From: Metridium senile
Taxonomy: Eukaryota > Cnidaria > Anthozoa > Actiniaria > Metridiidae
DNA: 64,000 bases
Assembly: GCA_949775045.1 (NCBI GenBank)
Contig: OX459100.1
Coordinates: 11,790,086-11,854,085, forward strand
Direction of reading: 5' to 3'
Shown here: positions 1-11,687 of the stretch, in pieces
Layout: every line of letters begins with the position of its first letter
Numbering within the stretch: position 1 is the first letter of the stretch
Program-made: the position numbers and the translations under genes
Notes under the pieces: model-generated
Databases searched by the model: none
What the model saw: only the letters and a program-made list of their open reading frames with translations
What the model was told of the DNA's origin: nothing

Positions 1-1329
1 TAATCGAAAACATTTTTTTAATGTCACCTGTCATATACAATTAAGGGTTGTTGGTCTAACATTTGCTTGAATCTGACATCTAAACCAGAGTAATAAGCTT
101 CAGATTTTGCTAGAGTCATAGTCTAGTACTTTCACACAAATTAATATATATTTACATACAAGACAAGGTGAAATACTAATTTAAAATTAACTATGTTTAA
201 AACGAGCTAGTTTTTGTCGTTTCAAACCTGAAAATAAGTCTGAACTGAATACCAAGTCAACTTTGACGCAATAAACCATACTTAACTAACGGAACAATTC
301 AGTATTAAACTAAATATTTCCCCGCGTTACTCATGTGACTTGTAAAAACATATCAAAAATAGTAGTTTGAATTTAACGACGTCCGGTCACTTGAGAAACT
401 TAACAATGCCAAGTGTATTCAAAACTATATAGGTCCATGTACTTATAACCGAGTACTATATAGTTAAAATAAGCCTTAGACTGTCTTGTTGATAATAATA
501 ATGATATTGATAGTTATAATGATGGATTGATTATGATGATGGTGGTAATGACGGTAGTAATAATGACAAAAACTATGATCTAGTAGGAATGATGATGATA
601 TGGTAATAATGGTTTTGATGATGATGATGGTGGTGGGTGGTAATGTTGGTAGTAATAACGACAAATGGTTTTGATGATGATGATGGTGGTGGGTGGTAAT
701 GTTGGTAGTAATAACGACAAAAACTATGATCTAGTAGGAATGATGATGATGGTAATAATGGTTTTGATGATGATGATGGTGGTGGGTGGTAATGTTGGTA
801 GTAATAACGACAAAAACTATGATCTAGTAGGAATGATGATGATGGTAATAATGGTTTTGATGATGATGATGGTGGTGGGTGGTAATGTTGGTAGTAATAA
901 CGACAAAAACTATGATCTAGTAGGAATGATGATGATGGTAATAATGGTTTTGATGATGATGATGGTGGTGGGTGGTAATGTTGACAGAAATAATGATAAT
1001 ATAGGAATGATAATTATGGTAGTGATGAGTGATGCGCTAATTCTGGTGATAGTAATTATTTCACATTTTTTTAAATTTTCTTTGTTTTAACGTTAATGGT
1101 TGGTTGGCAAAGCAACAACAAACTATGCCATGTATGTCCACCCATTTACCCTCTGGGTGAAGAATTGAGTTACAATAGGACTTGGGTAGACACTAAGTGG
1201 TCCTAACTATCGATTTACTAGACCAGTAAATTGCGTCTTGCCCACTCAATGAAAAGAAAAAGAAATAATATAAACAACAAAATGATAAAAATGACGCAGG
1301 ATAGCTAGCGTCGAAACGTCGAGGACTGA
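1..1329. repeat. Long direct repeat, left copy (matches 62858-64000)
   Basis: This stretch is repeated almost base for base at the right end of the window. The only large difference is that this copy carries two extra 93-bp minisatellite units (186 bp); a handful of substitutions are visible otherwise. Bases 1-520 hold no gene that I can recognise. Confidence 0.95.
521..1030 (+). repeat. 93-bp minisatellite rich in GATGATG/GGTGGT
   Basis: Three full 93-bp units plus diverged partial units at both sides. Each unit starts with TGGTTTTGATGATGATG and contains GTAGTAATAACGACAAAAAC. The unit length is a multiple of three, so open frames run through it on both strands; these are repeat artefacts, not genes. 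Confidence 0.95.
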
Positions 1330-1555
1330 GATTAAAATGATTACAAAGTTACTTGCGTTAGTTTTTGTAATACAAATCACAACTAAAGCCACTTTAATCA
1401 AAATGATAAACCACTTTGATTATTATACTTTTATTTGATTTTGTATTATATGTTATACTGATTATTATGACTAGAGTGAAGACACTAAACCAGTGGACTA
1501 AATATTAGACTAAAACACCTCAGTAGGCTCTAATTCCATATAAATGGAACAAGGT
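1071..1555. repeat. Dispersed repeat, copy 1 (also 2641-3000 and 63731-64000)
   Basis: Shares a chain of matching blocks with 2641-3000, among them CCATGTATGTCC, TACCCTCTGGGT, the segment around TTTACTAGACCAGTAAAT, and GTAGGCTCTAATTCCAT. No coding potential seen. It looks like an old interspersed element of unknown class. Confidence 0.75.
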
Positions 1556-1777
1556 GGCTTGTGGTCAGACTCTACGAACATACACTATGAACAAACGAAT
1601 ACAACATGCAAACGATTGAATGAGTAGCTCATTATATCTTAGACCTCCTTCACAAATCATCATCTGTTCTTTGGGTAAACAGAAGGGGGGGGGGGGGGGG
1701 GTGTCAAGAACAAAGGCTTGTGGTCAGACTCACTTTGGTCCATGGTGTATATATGTTCGTAGAGTCGGACCACAAGC
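1556..1777. mobile_element. Inverted-repeat element around a poly-G run
   Basis: GGCTTGTGGTCAGACTCTAC near 1556 is matched in inverse orientation by GTAGAGTCGGACCACAAGC near 1760. A second direct copy of the arm lies at 1714. The interior holds a 17-base G run at 1685-1701. Probable non-autonomous DNA element; no target duplication identified. Confidence 0.6.
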
Positions 1778-2076
1778 TTTTGTTCAGTGACTGCAAACAG
1801 ATAAAACCTAATGAACTATATCCCAAACTCTTCATTCAAACCCACGGATGAGTCTAGATCAAGGTCGATTATACGTTAGTACGGTTATTGAATATACAGC
1901 TATTTCAAAAAGGTGAAACTGATCTGAATGCTAAATAGCGCATTCAAAGCCCGAAATGCATTGTACATTTCATGTAATTGTTGCATAAAAACACCATATT
2001 GGAGTTATAACTAATTTCCTATAATTATTTTAGTTCTTATATTCAACAAAACAGTATAACAGCTCCATAAAAGCAT

Positions 2077-2363
2077 TATACACCCTTTCCGAGAAACTTT
2101 GTCACCCGTGAAGTGAAAAGCCTAGAAGCTAGTAGCGCAGGGGATTATGGATTACCTATGTATACTTAAGTTAGGACGCAGGGATTTCATGGCCACATTG
2201 CTACTGACACTTGTCAATATGTTATTGAGAAATGTTCATTTTGACTTATCAAACAACCATAAAGGCGTTCCGAATGCACATTTATTTTCTGAACTCATCC
2301 ATGATCCCTTGCGCCTTGTGTGCTTTTCACGGGTGACAAACTTTCTCGGAAAGGGTTTATACT
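2077..2363. mobile_element. Short inverted-repeat element (MITE-like), about 287 bp
   Basis: The left arm holds ACCCTTTCCGAGAAACTTTG and TCACCCGTGAAGTGAAAAGC; the right arm is their complement (CTTTTCACGGGTGACAAAC, then TCTCGGAAAGGGTTTATA). Long imperfect terminal inverted repeats with no conserved protein are typical of MITEs. The frame inside it is not a gene. Confidence 0.75.
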
Positions 2364-2640
2364 ATGTTTAGTTTATAAGACCATAGTTATTAACTATGAT
2401 AAGACTGACATTTGCATTTCTGTCTTACAATCGGTCTACAATGTACTATTCAGAATTCAGTATTGACAATTCGACCATGTTTGAGCTAGCCTGAGTATAA
2501 GGCATTTCTCCTCTCCCCAGTTCCTCTCGGAAGGCCTGATCCTCAGGCTATGTTTGAGCAGGTTAAAGGTGGGCGTAGCGTTTACAAGTGTTAGTATTTT
2601 GATGCTGATTAATTTGCCAACCATTTTCACAATCATGATA

Positions 2641-3000
2641 TTTTTTAATCTTCTTTGTTCTAATAACAATGGTTGGTTAGCAAAATTATAACAAAATATG
2701 CCATGTATGTCCTCCCATATACCCTCTGGGTAAATAATGAGCTAAAATATGACTTGGATAGGCGTTTGATAAGTGGTCTTAACTATAGATTTACTAGACC
2801 AGTAAATGGCGTCCTGCCCACTCAATGAAGACCAAAATAAATAATATAAACATTATGAAAAAAGCGAAAAATAAAATATAAAACAAGTAATAATAAAACT
2901 CTTTCATTATACTTTGATAAGCGTGAAGGCACTAAACCAGTGAGCTAGATACGTACTACACTAATACACCTTAGTAGGCTCTAATTCCATTTATTTTAAA
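2641..3000. repeat. Dispersed repeat, copy 2 (diverged from 1071-1555)
   Basis: Block-wise match to 1071-1555 in the same orientation with many substitutions. The following 3001-3445 shows no gene or clear repeat. Confidence 0.75.
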
Positions 3001-3445
3001 CAAAAGTGTTTTGAAAGTATTCTACGAAATGACGTCACAGTTAGAAGTCCAATATCTTACGCTTTCCAAGGTCTTCCGAATTTGATGGATGATTTCCGTT
3101 TTTGTGAAATGGATAGTGAGCTAATGTTGTATTTGATAACCAAATGTTTTTTCCATGGGATGTGGAGTCTAAAAACGTCAATGAAACAAAATAAATTTCA
3201 AAGTGTTCTAGTGTCCGCACTGTACACAGTTCCCTCTTTTAATTGCTTATACTCCCTTCTTGCGATGACGGCCTTCGAATGTTTTGATATAATACAACTG
3301 ATAAGCTATATACAATAAGAAATTCAACTGATATGAAAACGTACAGTTAAAAACATCATACAAGAACTAGTAGATTAAGAAACTCCACGCAGATCTAGAA
3401 TGTTTACCAATTAAGCACCCAATACTCAATCCATTATATAAGTAC

Positions 3446-4077
3446 AAACAAGCGAGTAAACCAGTATAGGCTGCGTCGGTGCTTGATATAAACGATAGGT
3501 AATAGAATGAAATTTGTAACACCGTAAAAAATAGAAATAGAAACTAGCGAGTAAACTAGTATAGGCTGCGTCGATGTTTGATATAAACGATAGGTAATAG
3601 AATGAAATTTGTAACACCGTAAAAAATAGAAATAGAAACTAGCGAGTAAACTAGTATAGGCTGCGTCGGTGTTTGATATAAACGATAGGTAATAGAATGA
3701 AATTTGTAACACCGTAAAAAATAGAAATAGAAACTAGCGAGTAAACTAGTATAGGCTGCGTCGATGTTTGATATAAACGATAGGTAATAGAATGAAATTT
3801 GTAACTCCGTAAAAAATAGAAATAGAAACTAGCGAGTAAACTAGTATAGGCTGCGTCGGTGTTTGATATAAACAAGATAGGTAATAGAATGAAATTTGTA
3901 ACACCGTAAAAAAATAGAAATAGAAACTAGCGAGTAAACTAGTATAGGCTGCGTCGGTGTTTGATATAAACAAGATAGGTAATAGAATGAAATTTGTAAC
4001 ACCGTAAAAAATAGAGATCAAAACTAGCGAGTAAACTAGTATAGGCTGCGTCGGTGTTTGATATAAACGATAGGTAA
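3446..4077 (-). repeat. 95-bp satellite array derived from a Penelope-type repeat
   Basis: About 6.5 head-to-tail monomers. Starts of the AAACTAGCGAGTAAAC motif fall at 3541, 3636, 3731, 3826, 3924 and 4021 (95-98 bp apart). Each monomer contains TAGGCTGCGTCG, GTTTGATATAAAC and TTTGTAACACCGTAAAAAA. The same sequence occurs singly near 43.8 and 44.1 kb, where it continues into a hammerhead ribozyme-like sequence, so the satellite arose from part of that dispersed element. Open frames through it on the minus strand are artefacts. Confidence 0.93.
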
Positions 4078-4254
4078 TAAAGATTTCATTATATTACGAT
4101 CTATTACCTTTCGAAATTTAGTTAATGTTAACTATGATAGAAACAACTTGCCTCACACGCTTTCATATAATTAAAAGCTAACATTAAAATTTCCACCTGC
4201 AGTTAGATCGAAAATAAACACACTACGAAAGAATTTCAATCACCTTTAGCGTCC
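4057..4254. repeat. Dispersed repeat, copy 1 (also 7004-7214)
   Basis: Matches 7004-7214 through GATATAAAC..ATAGGTAAT, ATTTCATTATATTAC, AACTATGATAGAAAC, CACCTGCAGTTAGATC and TTTCAATCACCTTTA. It starts within the last satellite monomer, so it probably belongs to the same dispersed element. Confidence 0.75.
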
Positions 4255-4281
4255 ATATTTATTGCAAACTCATTTAGCCTC

Positions 4282-4300
4282 GGGGGGGGGGGGGGGGGGG
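4282..4300 (+). repeat. Poly-G tract (19 bases)
   Basis: Uninterrupted G run. From 4301 to 4988 I see no gene or strong repeat. Confidence 0.95.
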
Positions 4301-4988
4301 CTGGACATTAATCGTCCAAATTGCGCTATAACAAATCCTTTTTACCTAATCACTATCCACAAATAGTAACGATTAACAGCGATACGGGCCATTTTTAAAC
4401 AATCTTAAAGGATCTTGTGTACTAAGTGGTGTATAAAGATGTAGTAAAAAACACTAGGGGTTTGGCAATGACGTCATCACGTGGGCAAAGGTACCTTTTA
4501 TGACCTCCCATAAACCATAGTGGAAGAGTTTGTACTATCAGGTCTATTTATATGTTGTTTATGTGCTAAGATAAGCGCGCATCTTATGGCAAACGTCTCC
4601 TCTAAGGGATGGAGCATTAGAAGTTTGAGGGGGGAAGGGTTGGGAAATTACCCAAACAAAATTTCGTGCACAACAAAAAATCCTGAAAAAAATTGCGTGA
4701 AAATCATGTTCAAAAATGTAACATTTTTATGAACCTTGTTGTTTGAAAAAATAGTACAGAAACTGCATGAGTAGCTTTAGCAAATGATCCTAGTTCTCTG
4801 AAAATAGATACTTCTGTTGCCTTATTATCTAAAAACTCCTTAGAGAGTCTCATAACTGAATTTCTTTATTGTTGTTTTGTAAGCTTTTTGTTGCATTTGT
4901 TAATATGTTTTGCATTGTATTATCATAGTTAACTATAGTATTATATTTCCATTATCAGATACATTTTTTTAAGAAGGAGTAGGATATA

Positions 4989-5136
4989 CAATAGCTGTTA
5001 TTACAGTTATATGCAAATGATTTCAAACAATGGATTCAAATCGAGGCTTTCGGGCAAACCTATTGTTTTCGCCCGAAGCCTCGACTTCAACCCATTGTTT
5101 AAAATCATTTGCATATAACTGTAATAACAGCTATTG
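4989..5136. mobile_element. 148-bp near-perfect hairpin
   Basis: The left arm starts CAATAGCTGTTATTACAG and the right arm ends with its exact complement CTGTAATAACAGCTATTG. The arms are about 65 bp and flank a short loop (AAACCTATTGTTTTC). A MITE or fold-back element is the most likely origin. 5137-5779 shows nothing further that I can assign. Confidence 0.8.
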
Positions 5137-5779
5137 GGACGTAAGTGCTGTTTCCATCTCCTGTCACATCTATATATACTTTTTTATTAGTATCATATTT
5201 GTAATTGTATCATTCTCACAAATAACTAAATTGATAAATAAAGTCACTAGTGTTGAAAAAATGTTTATGCAAAAAATAAAATAATTAAATGTTTATTTTT
5301 CTGGCAAAAACGTGAAAATTAATGCCCGCGAAATATGCCTGTTCCGATTTCGCGAAATTGAGTGCCTGCGAAAATTAGTACGAATAAGATACATAGATAA
5401 ATGGCCGATTCTACGTCAAAATGTTTCCCTTAATCCGCTCTGTCAATGAAGTGATAACATGGCATGGCATGGGTCCAAAACGTATATATAGAATTGTATT
5501 TTTCAAGTTTACTTTTCCTGAACGGAAAGCTATCAAACGTTTTACGACATTCAGCCAAACCCAGCAGCAATTAACGACGTACTGATATCCTATTTCTGAT
5601 GGTCATCAAGGAGGGTAATTTAGGTTTAACGTCACACTTATAATTACATCCGAGTGATATTAGAACTATCCACTAAAAATAGCCAAAAAAACCATCGCTA
5701 AATGTACTTTAAGAATTAATATTTAGCGGTGTTAAACTGACAATTATTAAATAGTTATCAAACAAAGATATTTTGCTAC

Positions 5780-5924
5780 TAGAGTACAAACACTAAAAGT
5801 GTGCAATACTTTGTACTATTTACCACTAAATAGTGTTGATCAAATAATAGAGAACAAAAGAATTTGCATAATTTAGCAGTATTTATTGCTATTTATGTTG
5901 CACACTTTTAGTGTTTGTACTCTA
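5780..5924. mobile_element. MITE family A, copy 1 (145 bp)
   Basis: Terminal inverted repeats TAGAGTACAAACACTAAAAG / CTTTTAGTGTTTGTACTCTA. Same length and sequence class as 18231-18375. Confidence 0.88.
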
Positions 5925-5934
5925 CTACTACTAC

Positions 5935-5985
5935 TAATAAGAAGAAGAACAAGAACAAGAAGAAGAAGAAGAAGAAGAAGAAATT
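5935..5985 (+). repeat. (AAG)n microsatellite
   Basis: AAG/AAC-type triplets directly after the MITE. 5986-6520 contains no recognisable gene. Confidence 0.85.
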
Positions 5986-6520
5986 TATTAAACAACTTTG
6001 CAATCATTAAAAAGTCAATTGAATTTTATCAGCGAGCAATGTATGAAAAATATAATTGAGTATGTAAACATAATGATGTTAGCAAGTAAGTTAGTTTAGC
6101 CTGTTCGATCAAACAGGCGTTCTTTAGCTCCTTTTACCTGCGAAAGTAATAAGGGAAGAGGATGTAAGGAACGTCGGCTGTTTTCTCGATCTAATGTTAG
6201 CTCTGATGTAAGGTAAAAATTAGGAACAGATCTTTTCCAGATAAAAAATAATTATAGAATTGTTGTATAATGATAAATTACAAGGTGAAACAGTTTGTAC
6301 GCCCATGTTATGAACGTGGTTGTTCTTAATTTAGAAACAAAGAAATTATGCTATTTTTCGCTGATTAAGCACTTGCTAGCTAGTGTGGGCTTGCAATTAA
6401 GTGTGGGCTGTTGGTTTTCCTGAGGAAACAATAAGAGTGAAAGAGGTAAAACTGTAGTGTGAAACTACGTCAGAGTTTCTTAGGAAACACTGTAAAAATG
6501 GTAACGTATACACTTTGTGT

Positions 6521-6711
6521 AATAGACAAACTCGGCTCACGCGTTGCTATGGACGGTTTGACCCAATTCAAATCTTTTGGGAATAAGATTTTTTAAGATT
6601 TTTATTTCGATATCACGTGGAAAATGTGGTGAACAAAAGTTTTTATTCCCAGTGGTTTTGAATTGGGTGGAAACATACATAGCAACGCGTTAGCCGATTA
6701 TTTTGGTCTAT
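6521..6711. mobile_element. MITE family C, copy 1
   Basis: AATAGAC..CGGCT..ACGCGTTGCTATG at the left and CATAGCAACGCGTTAGCCG..GTCTATT at the right form long inverted termini. CAATTCAAATC/GTTTTGAATTG continue the arms. Further copies lie at 30476-30650 and 47854-48025. Confidence 0.82.
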
Positions 6712-6789
6712 TACTTGTTTCAACGCATTACTCGTGTGACGTCATACAGAGTTAATTCCGCATACTATCTATTGTTTCTATAGGTGTGC

Positions 6790-6936
6790 TAGAGTGAAGG
6801 CATTTAATCCGTGAAATAGAAATTGCTTGCTAAAGTGTAATAGTCAAATAGACTCAAAAGAAAACAATGGAATGAGAGACTGCTAAGGTGTATTATAGTC
6901 CAATATCTATTTCACGGGTTAAATGACATCACTCTA
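6790..6936. mobile_element. MITE family B (147 bp)
   Basis: Inverted termini TAGAGTGAAGGCATTTAATC and GGGTTAAATGACATCACTCTA with CGTGAAATAGA/TCTATTTCACG. Related motifs appear in the dispersed repeats at 1480 and 2920 and in the nested elements near 26.8 kb. Confidence 0.75.
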
Positions 6937-7003
6937 TAACAATAACAATAATAATAATTTAGTATTTATAACGAGCAGATTAACGTGCATATAATCAAAT
7001 GTG

Positions 7004-7214
7004 TTTGATATAAACAATAGGTAATATACATTTCATTATATTACCTATTGAAACTGACATATTTTATATATGAACTAACTATGATAGAAACGACTTGCCT
7101 CTCACGCTTTCATGTAATCATATAAACTACCACTAAAGTTTTCACCTGCAGTTAGATCAAAAACAAACACGTATACGTACATTTCGAAAGGATTTCAATC
7201 ACCTTTAACATCAA
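7004..7214. repeat. Dispersed repeat, copy 2 (see 4057-4254)
   Basis: Second copy of the repeat ending in TTTCAATCACCTTTAA. Same orientation as the first copy. 7215-7560 is unassigned. Confidence 0.75.
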
Positions 7215-7560
7215 TAAGAGTTATATATGGATTTTTATTTTATTATTTATATATTTTGTCACTATAGACTGCCAAACAGTGCCTACTTTTATGCGAAAAC
7301 TCTGAGGAAATGAGTTGCAGTTCGATCGAATGAATTGAAGTTTTGTTCACGAGAGAATGAGCAGAATAGATAAGTGATGTTCGAGCAGAGAGTGGATCGA
7401 TATCCTTTGATATCTCTTAAATGACGTCTTTCCTCATGATTCGTTAAGTTTTTTAAAGTTGGTATCGATGCGGCTAGTTACTATGACCAGCGTTCATGAT
7501 AAGGAACATGCGCTCTGTTGACATGGTTGCAAAGATTCTGGCTTCCGGTCAGTAGGTTAT

Positions 7561-7836
7561 TCCCTTTGTCCAAGTGGTAAGGGTCAGCGGCGTTCCTTTT
7601 AGGGTTAAAATATTTCCTGTACGTACCTTTTAGGGTCCTTTTAGTACTATTGGCTCAAAAATCAGTTACGTAACATGATTTTGTACCTGTAAGAGTCATT
7701 TTTACTTTGTTTTGTTGCTTTGTTAGGGTAGAAATCGACAAGGCTTTATCAGTTTTTTTTTTTTTTTATCTGTGCGTACCTTAGGGGTCGTTTTCAAAAC
7801 CTCCGCCGATCACCCCTACCACTTGGACAAAGGGAG
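7561..7836. mobile_element. MITE family D with TTTTAGGG subterminal repeats
   Basis: TCCCTTTGTCCAAGTGGTAA at the left and TACCACTTGGACAAAGGGA at the right. Inside are repeats of TACCTTTTAGGGTCC type. The element at 26064-26380 uses the same internal motif, so the two probably belong to one superfamily. Confidence 0.75.
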
Positions 7837-8057
7837 TACCCCCGGGCTCTTTTCCTTTATGCTCAAAACAAATCCGGATCCTATTTTAGTGGTATTCCCA
7901 CATATAGTGAGAAGCTGTGTTGCAAATGTTTCTTTACAAATATCTATACCTGTATCCAATCGAAAAGCCACACAAAACATGAAAACTTTCGAACATTTTT
8001 GTCAACACTTAAGATATTATTTTAGACAATATGCAAGGGAGATAAGGCATACCCTGT

Positions 8058-8616
8058 TTAAGGAGGCTCGAAATGTTTTTTTGAGCGCGCGCGCAATATC
8101 GCCAATTTTACAAGACCCGTCTGACGCGTACAAAATGTGTTTTTATTAATAACAAAATAATGAAATGGTAGATTTATTTTTATTTTTTGGCAATTTGTTC
8201 CAATTAAGGTTTAGATTTAGTAGATCCATTTTAAGAAAAATCTGAAATGAAAAACCATTTATATCTAGAAAAAAAATCATTTTTTAATATTTTAAAGGTT
8301 TCGCATTACAGATTTTTTTTATTTTTCCTCAGTTGCAAGACCAGGTAGGGAACTAGACATGTACAAGTTTAAAAAAACTTTCACCTAAAGGATTTAGAGA
8401 TATCAGCTTTAATAAAGGAATTTCAGGTCCTTTTTGCAGCGGCCTGCTGTTGTCATGACAACGTCAAACGCAATAATTAAAAAAAAATGATAACCTAGAT
8501 CCATAAGCTTTAAAATAATATATCGGTTAACTGTGTAGTTTCAAAATAATGCTGCATAATATGCAATATAAAGTAGGTATATAGATATATACAGAAACCA
8601 TTTCGAGCCTCCTTAA
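8058..8616. mobile_element. TTAA-bounded non-autonomous element (about 559 bp)
   Basis: TTAA followed by GGAGGCTCGAAATG at the left; CATTTCGAGCCTCC followed by TTAA at the right. TTAA target duplication is typical of piggyBac and Kolobok elements. No transposase reading frame. From 8617 to 9690 I see no gene and no strong repeat. Confidence 0.72.
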
Positions 8617-9699
8617 GACAGCAAGGCCAAAAACCAGACACTATTTAACGGCTGCATACCCGTATTAATTTAGGCAAGATGGCCAAGTTATTATATTTAT
8701 TAACCGTGCGTCACCAGCTCAAAATGAAATTATAGGAATGTCATTTACAGGATCATTTATCAGATAGCAACAAATGTGTTATTTTTGTACGATTGAGTTT
8801 TAAATAACTATTTGCAGACTGCACTCTTATCAAAGCAAACTATAATAGATTTTATTACGGTTGTTATTGAGGTAAAGAATTAGAAGAATGCCATTTATTA
8901 AGCAATTTAAAAGTACTTAGAGAGAATGTCTTAAACTAGTAAGTGCGGTAATTAATTAACTCATATAAGTTCATAATGTATAGACGATCTCAAGAGCGTT
9001 GGCTGTTTAAAATATGCTCTTGTACAGCTATTTCAAAAAAGGTTGGCAAAGGTTTTGTTGCTTAATTGTTGCTTGTTGTATAGCAAGCCCGAAATGTATT
9101 GTGGATGATATGAATTCAAGCAGCGAAAGGTCACAACAATAATATGGAAACTTTTAAAACTTTGTCTGCAGGGTTTTCCAGCATATTATATTTCCCGCCC
9201 CATCCAAAAGCGAAGGGAGAGGGCCCTGGGAACGAGGTTGATTTTATTATATACTGATATTATTTACGTATGAATATATAATATAAAGAGGATATTTCAT
9301 GGGCGCACGGAGATATGAATTTTATCTTCGAGTGTTGATAAGATATCCCACGAGTGAGCGCAGCAAATGAGTTGTTTTAATCACACTTGAACGATGCTGA
9401 ATTATGGATAATAGTATTTCAGAAGTAGACATTAATATTCGAGCGTGATTATAATAGTGTATTTGCAGTTTAACGAGCTCCCACAATTCCTATCGGTCTC
9501 AGATCGACCATTCCAGATGGACAACGTTAATTGAAATAGGTGTATACTCATAGAAAGTGCGCTAATAAATGCATTATCGTTATCATTATTATTTTGGTTT
9601 TACGTTATGAAATAAAAGGAGAAACATAATATATTGAGAATATTCTCAAATTATTATTCGTAAAGAAAATTCCGGCTGCAACACTGCAGGCTACATTAA

Positions 9700-9996
9700 G
9701 GCTAGTATTTTTAATTACAAATAATAAATATAATGTAATAATTATTTAATTGTTCTTGTTACGTGGGTATTAAATTCCATATACAATAACATCAAAATGA
9801 AGGCTTATATTTTTAACTACATAACAAATATAATAAAGTATTTATTGGTTCATGTTACGTAGGTATTACATTCCACATATACAATAACATCAAAATGAAG
9901 GCTTATATTTTTAACTACATAATAAATATAATAAAGTAATTATTCGTTTTTGTTACGTGTAGGTATTACATTCCATATACAATAACATCAAAAGGA
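9700..9996 (+). repeat. Tandem repeat of about 107 bp, about 2.7 units
   Basis: Units share TTACGTAGGTATTACATTCC, ATACAATAACATCAAAATGA and TAATAAATATAATAAAGTA. Confidence 0.88.
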
Positions 9997-9998
9997 AC

Positions 9999-10470
9999 TA
10001 TGCAATAACAAGATCTTTGCTACTTTCAGCTAGTTTTATAACAGACGTTTCTAGATCCCTGCTTTGGCAAACTGATTCTTTGGAAGCCATTTCAATGTTC
10101 GATCATTTGTTCTTTTTGATTTCAACCAAGCATTTATTATATGTCAACTATGCAGTAACAAGATCTTTACTACTTTCAGTTAGTTTTATAACAGACGTTT
10201 CTAGATCCCTGCTTTGGCAAAAATGATGCTTTGGAAGCCATTTCAATGTTCATTGTTCAATTTAATTTGTTTCGTTTTGATTTCAACTAAGCATTTTTTA
10301 CAGCATAAATTTAACAACACATACATAATAATAAAAATGATAACAAAAAAATTAAAAGAGTATTCAGTATTAGTTTCAGACAGACGTTTCTAGATCCCGG
10401 CTTTTGTCAAAAACAACGTTGCTTGGGAAACCATGCATTGTAATGCTCGATCATTCGTTCGATTTGATTA
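9999..10470 (+). repeat. Tandem repeat of about 147 bp, two clear units and one diverged
   Basis: Units contain AACAAGATCTTT, TTTTATAACAGACGTTTCTA, GATCCCTGCTTTGGCAAA and GAAGCCATTTCAATGTTC. The third unit (10370-10470) is strongly diverged. The frame inside is not a gene. 10471-10763 is unassigned. Confidence 0.85.
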
Positions 10471-10763
10471 CATCTTGAAATTCAGTATAATAAATTACAC
10501 TTGGTTTACAATGACAGATATGTAATTAGGTAGTACCTCTGAGTAAAGCCAATATTTGTAATAGCCCTTGTGTTTCCCTTACAGACGAGGATAATAAAAA
10601 ACCAATGTATATGTACACTGAGGAAGACATCAAAAGTACACAATCCTTTTATAAGCAAACTTGTTTTGATTCTGTCAAATATTATATAGAACTGCTAATA
10701 TTAAGCATATCATTTAATATATTGTTCGATAATGTCATATTTTGTTATGATATAGTGACGAGT

Positions 10764-11260
10764 CAGTGGCGGATCCCATTCTCGTACCCAGATCCTACTC
10801 AGCTTTAAAATAGCCGTAACTTGTTTAATTTTAACCCAAATCGCTTGAAATCTTCACAGACACTTAATTTAATAATAACTGAAAATGACACTGAAAGTTT
10901 TTATTGAATAGTATTTATATTTCGTTGAAAAACTTCGAAGTTTTAAAAGTCGCCTTATATTCTCTTGTAAATAGTGAGCTTGGGCTACCTGTGATGTACC
11001 TATTTAGACCATTGCTATTGTTATACCACTCAGCCAATCAGATCACTTGATATTATAGGGTTTCCCAGAGCCTACGACCTTTCGTTAGCAAGTTGAGAAG
11101 GATCTGGGTACGAGAATGTGGCTGATCCAGATTCCACACATAGAAGACTGGGGCGAGAGCAGCCACAGGTAGCCCAAGAGCAGAGAAAAGATATTCCAGT
11201 GTGTTGTCGTTACAAAGAGGGTTCCATGGATCCGTTGGTCATCCCCTGGATCCGCCACTA
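10764..11260. mobile_element. hAT-like non-autonomous element with nested arms
   Basis: Outer ends CAGTGGCGGATCC / GGATCCGCCACTA resemble the CAGTGGCGGATCC termini of hAT elements. Immediately inside are ATTCTCGTACCCAGATCC (10778) and its complement ending at 11117, so the right arm has been extended or rearranged. No clear 8-bp target duplication. Confidence 0.65.
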
Positions 11261-11337
11261 TTTGAATTCGCATTATAAATGCTGGTACACACTAGGCGAC
11301 GTGTTGCTGTTCTATTGTGTCGCGTAACATTTCTTTT

Positions 11338-11596
11338 AAGCCTGGTTTTCACTAGCGACTCAACGCAAGCGCAAACGCAAGCGCAAGCACAAGCATGTGA
11401 AAACGAGACGTAAATAAGCGCAAGCGCAAACAAACTATTCACTAGTGCCACGCGCAAGCACAAGCGCAAACGCAAGAAAAAAGGAAAATTTTTGATACCT
11501 TGTGCTTGCGCTTGTGCTTGCGCTTGCGTGGGCGGTTTTCACTACGAAATAAGGCCTCTTGTGCTTGCGCTTGCGTCGCTAGTGAAAACCAGGCTT
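11338..11596. mobile_element. MITE with GCGCAAGC arrays (259 bp)
   Basis: Termini AAGCCTGGTTTTCACTAGCG / CGCTAGTGAAAACCAGGCTT are perfect complements. The subterminal parts are dense arrays of CGCAAGC/GCTTGCG hexamer-type repeats in opposite orientations. Frames through it are artefacts. Confidence 0.88.
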
Positions 11597-11687
11597 TAGT
11601 GTTAGTGTCTTTTTGGGTGGACAATATTAACTATACGTTGACTGTATTCCCGTCTGTATACAGTTATTTGAAAAAACATTGTCGCTA

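Noticed and set aside
3426..4021. Repeated minus-strand frames reading SFYFYFLRCYKFHSITYRLYQ
   Set aside because: The frames are produced by the 95-bp satellite. Monomer insertions break them, and there is no start or splice context.
3446..4077. Regularly spaced repeats as a CRISPR array
   Set aside because: Monomers are directly adjacent with no unique spacers, in a eukaryotic genome.
7772..8149. 125-codon plus-strand frame
   Set aside because: It begins inside one MITE and ends inside another, and no domain is recognisable.
11338..11596. TTAA target duplication for the GCGCAAGC MITE
   Set aside because: The left flank has TTTTAA but the right flank reads TTTAG, so no exact duplication can be defined.
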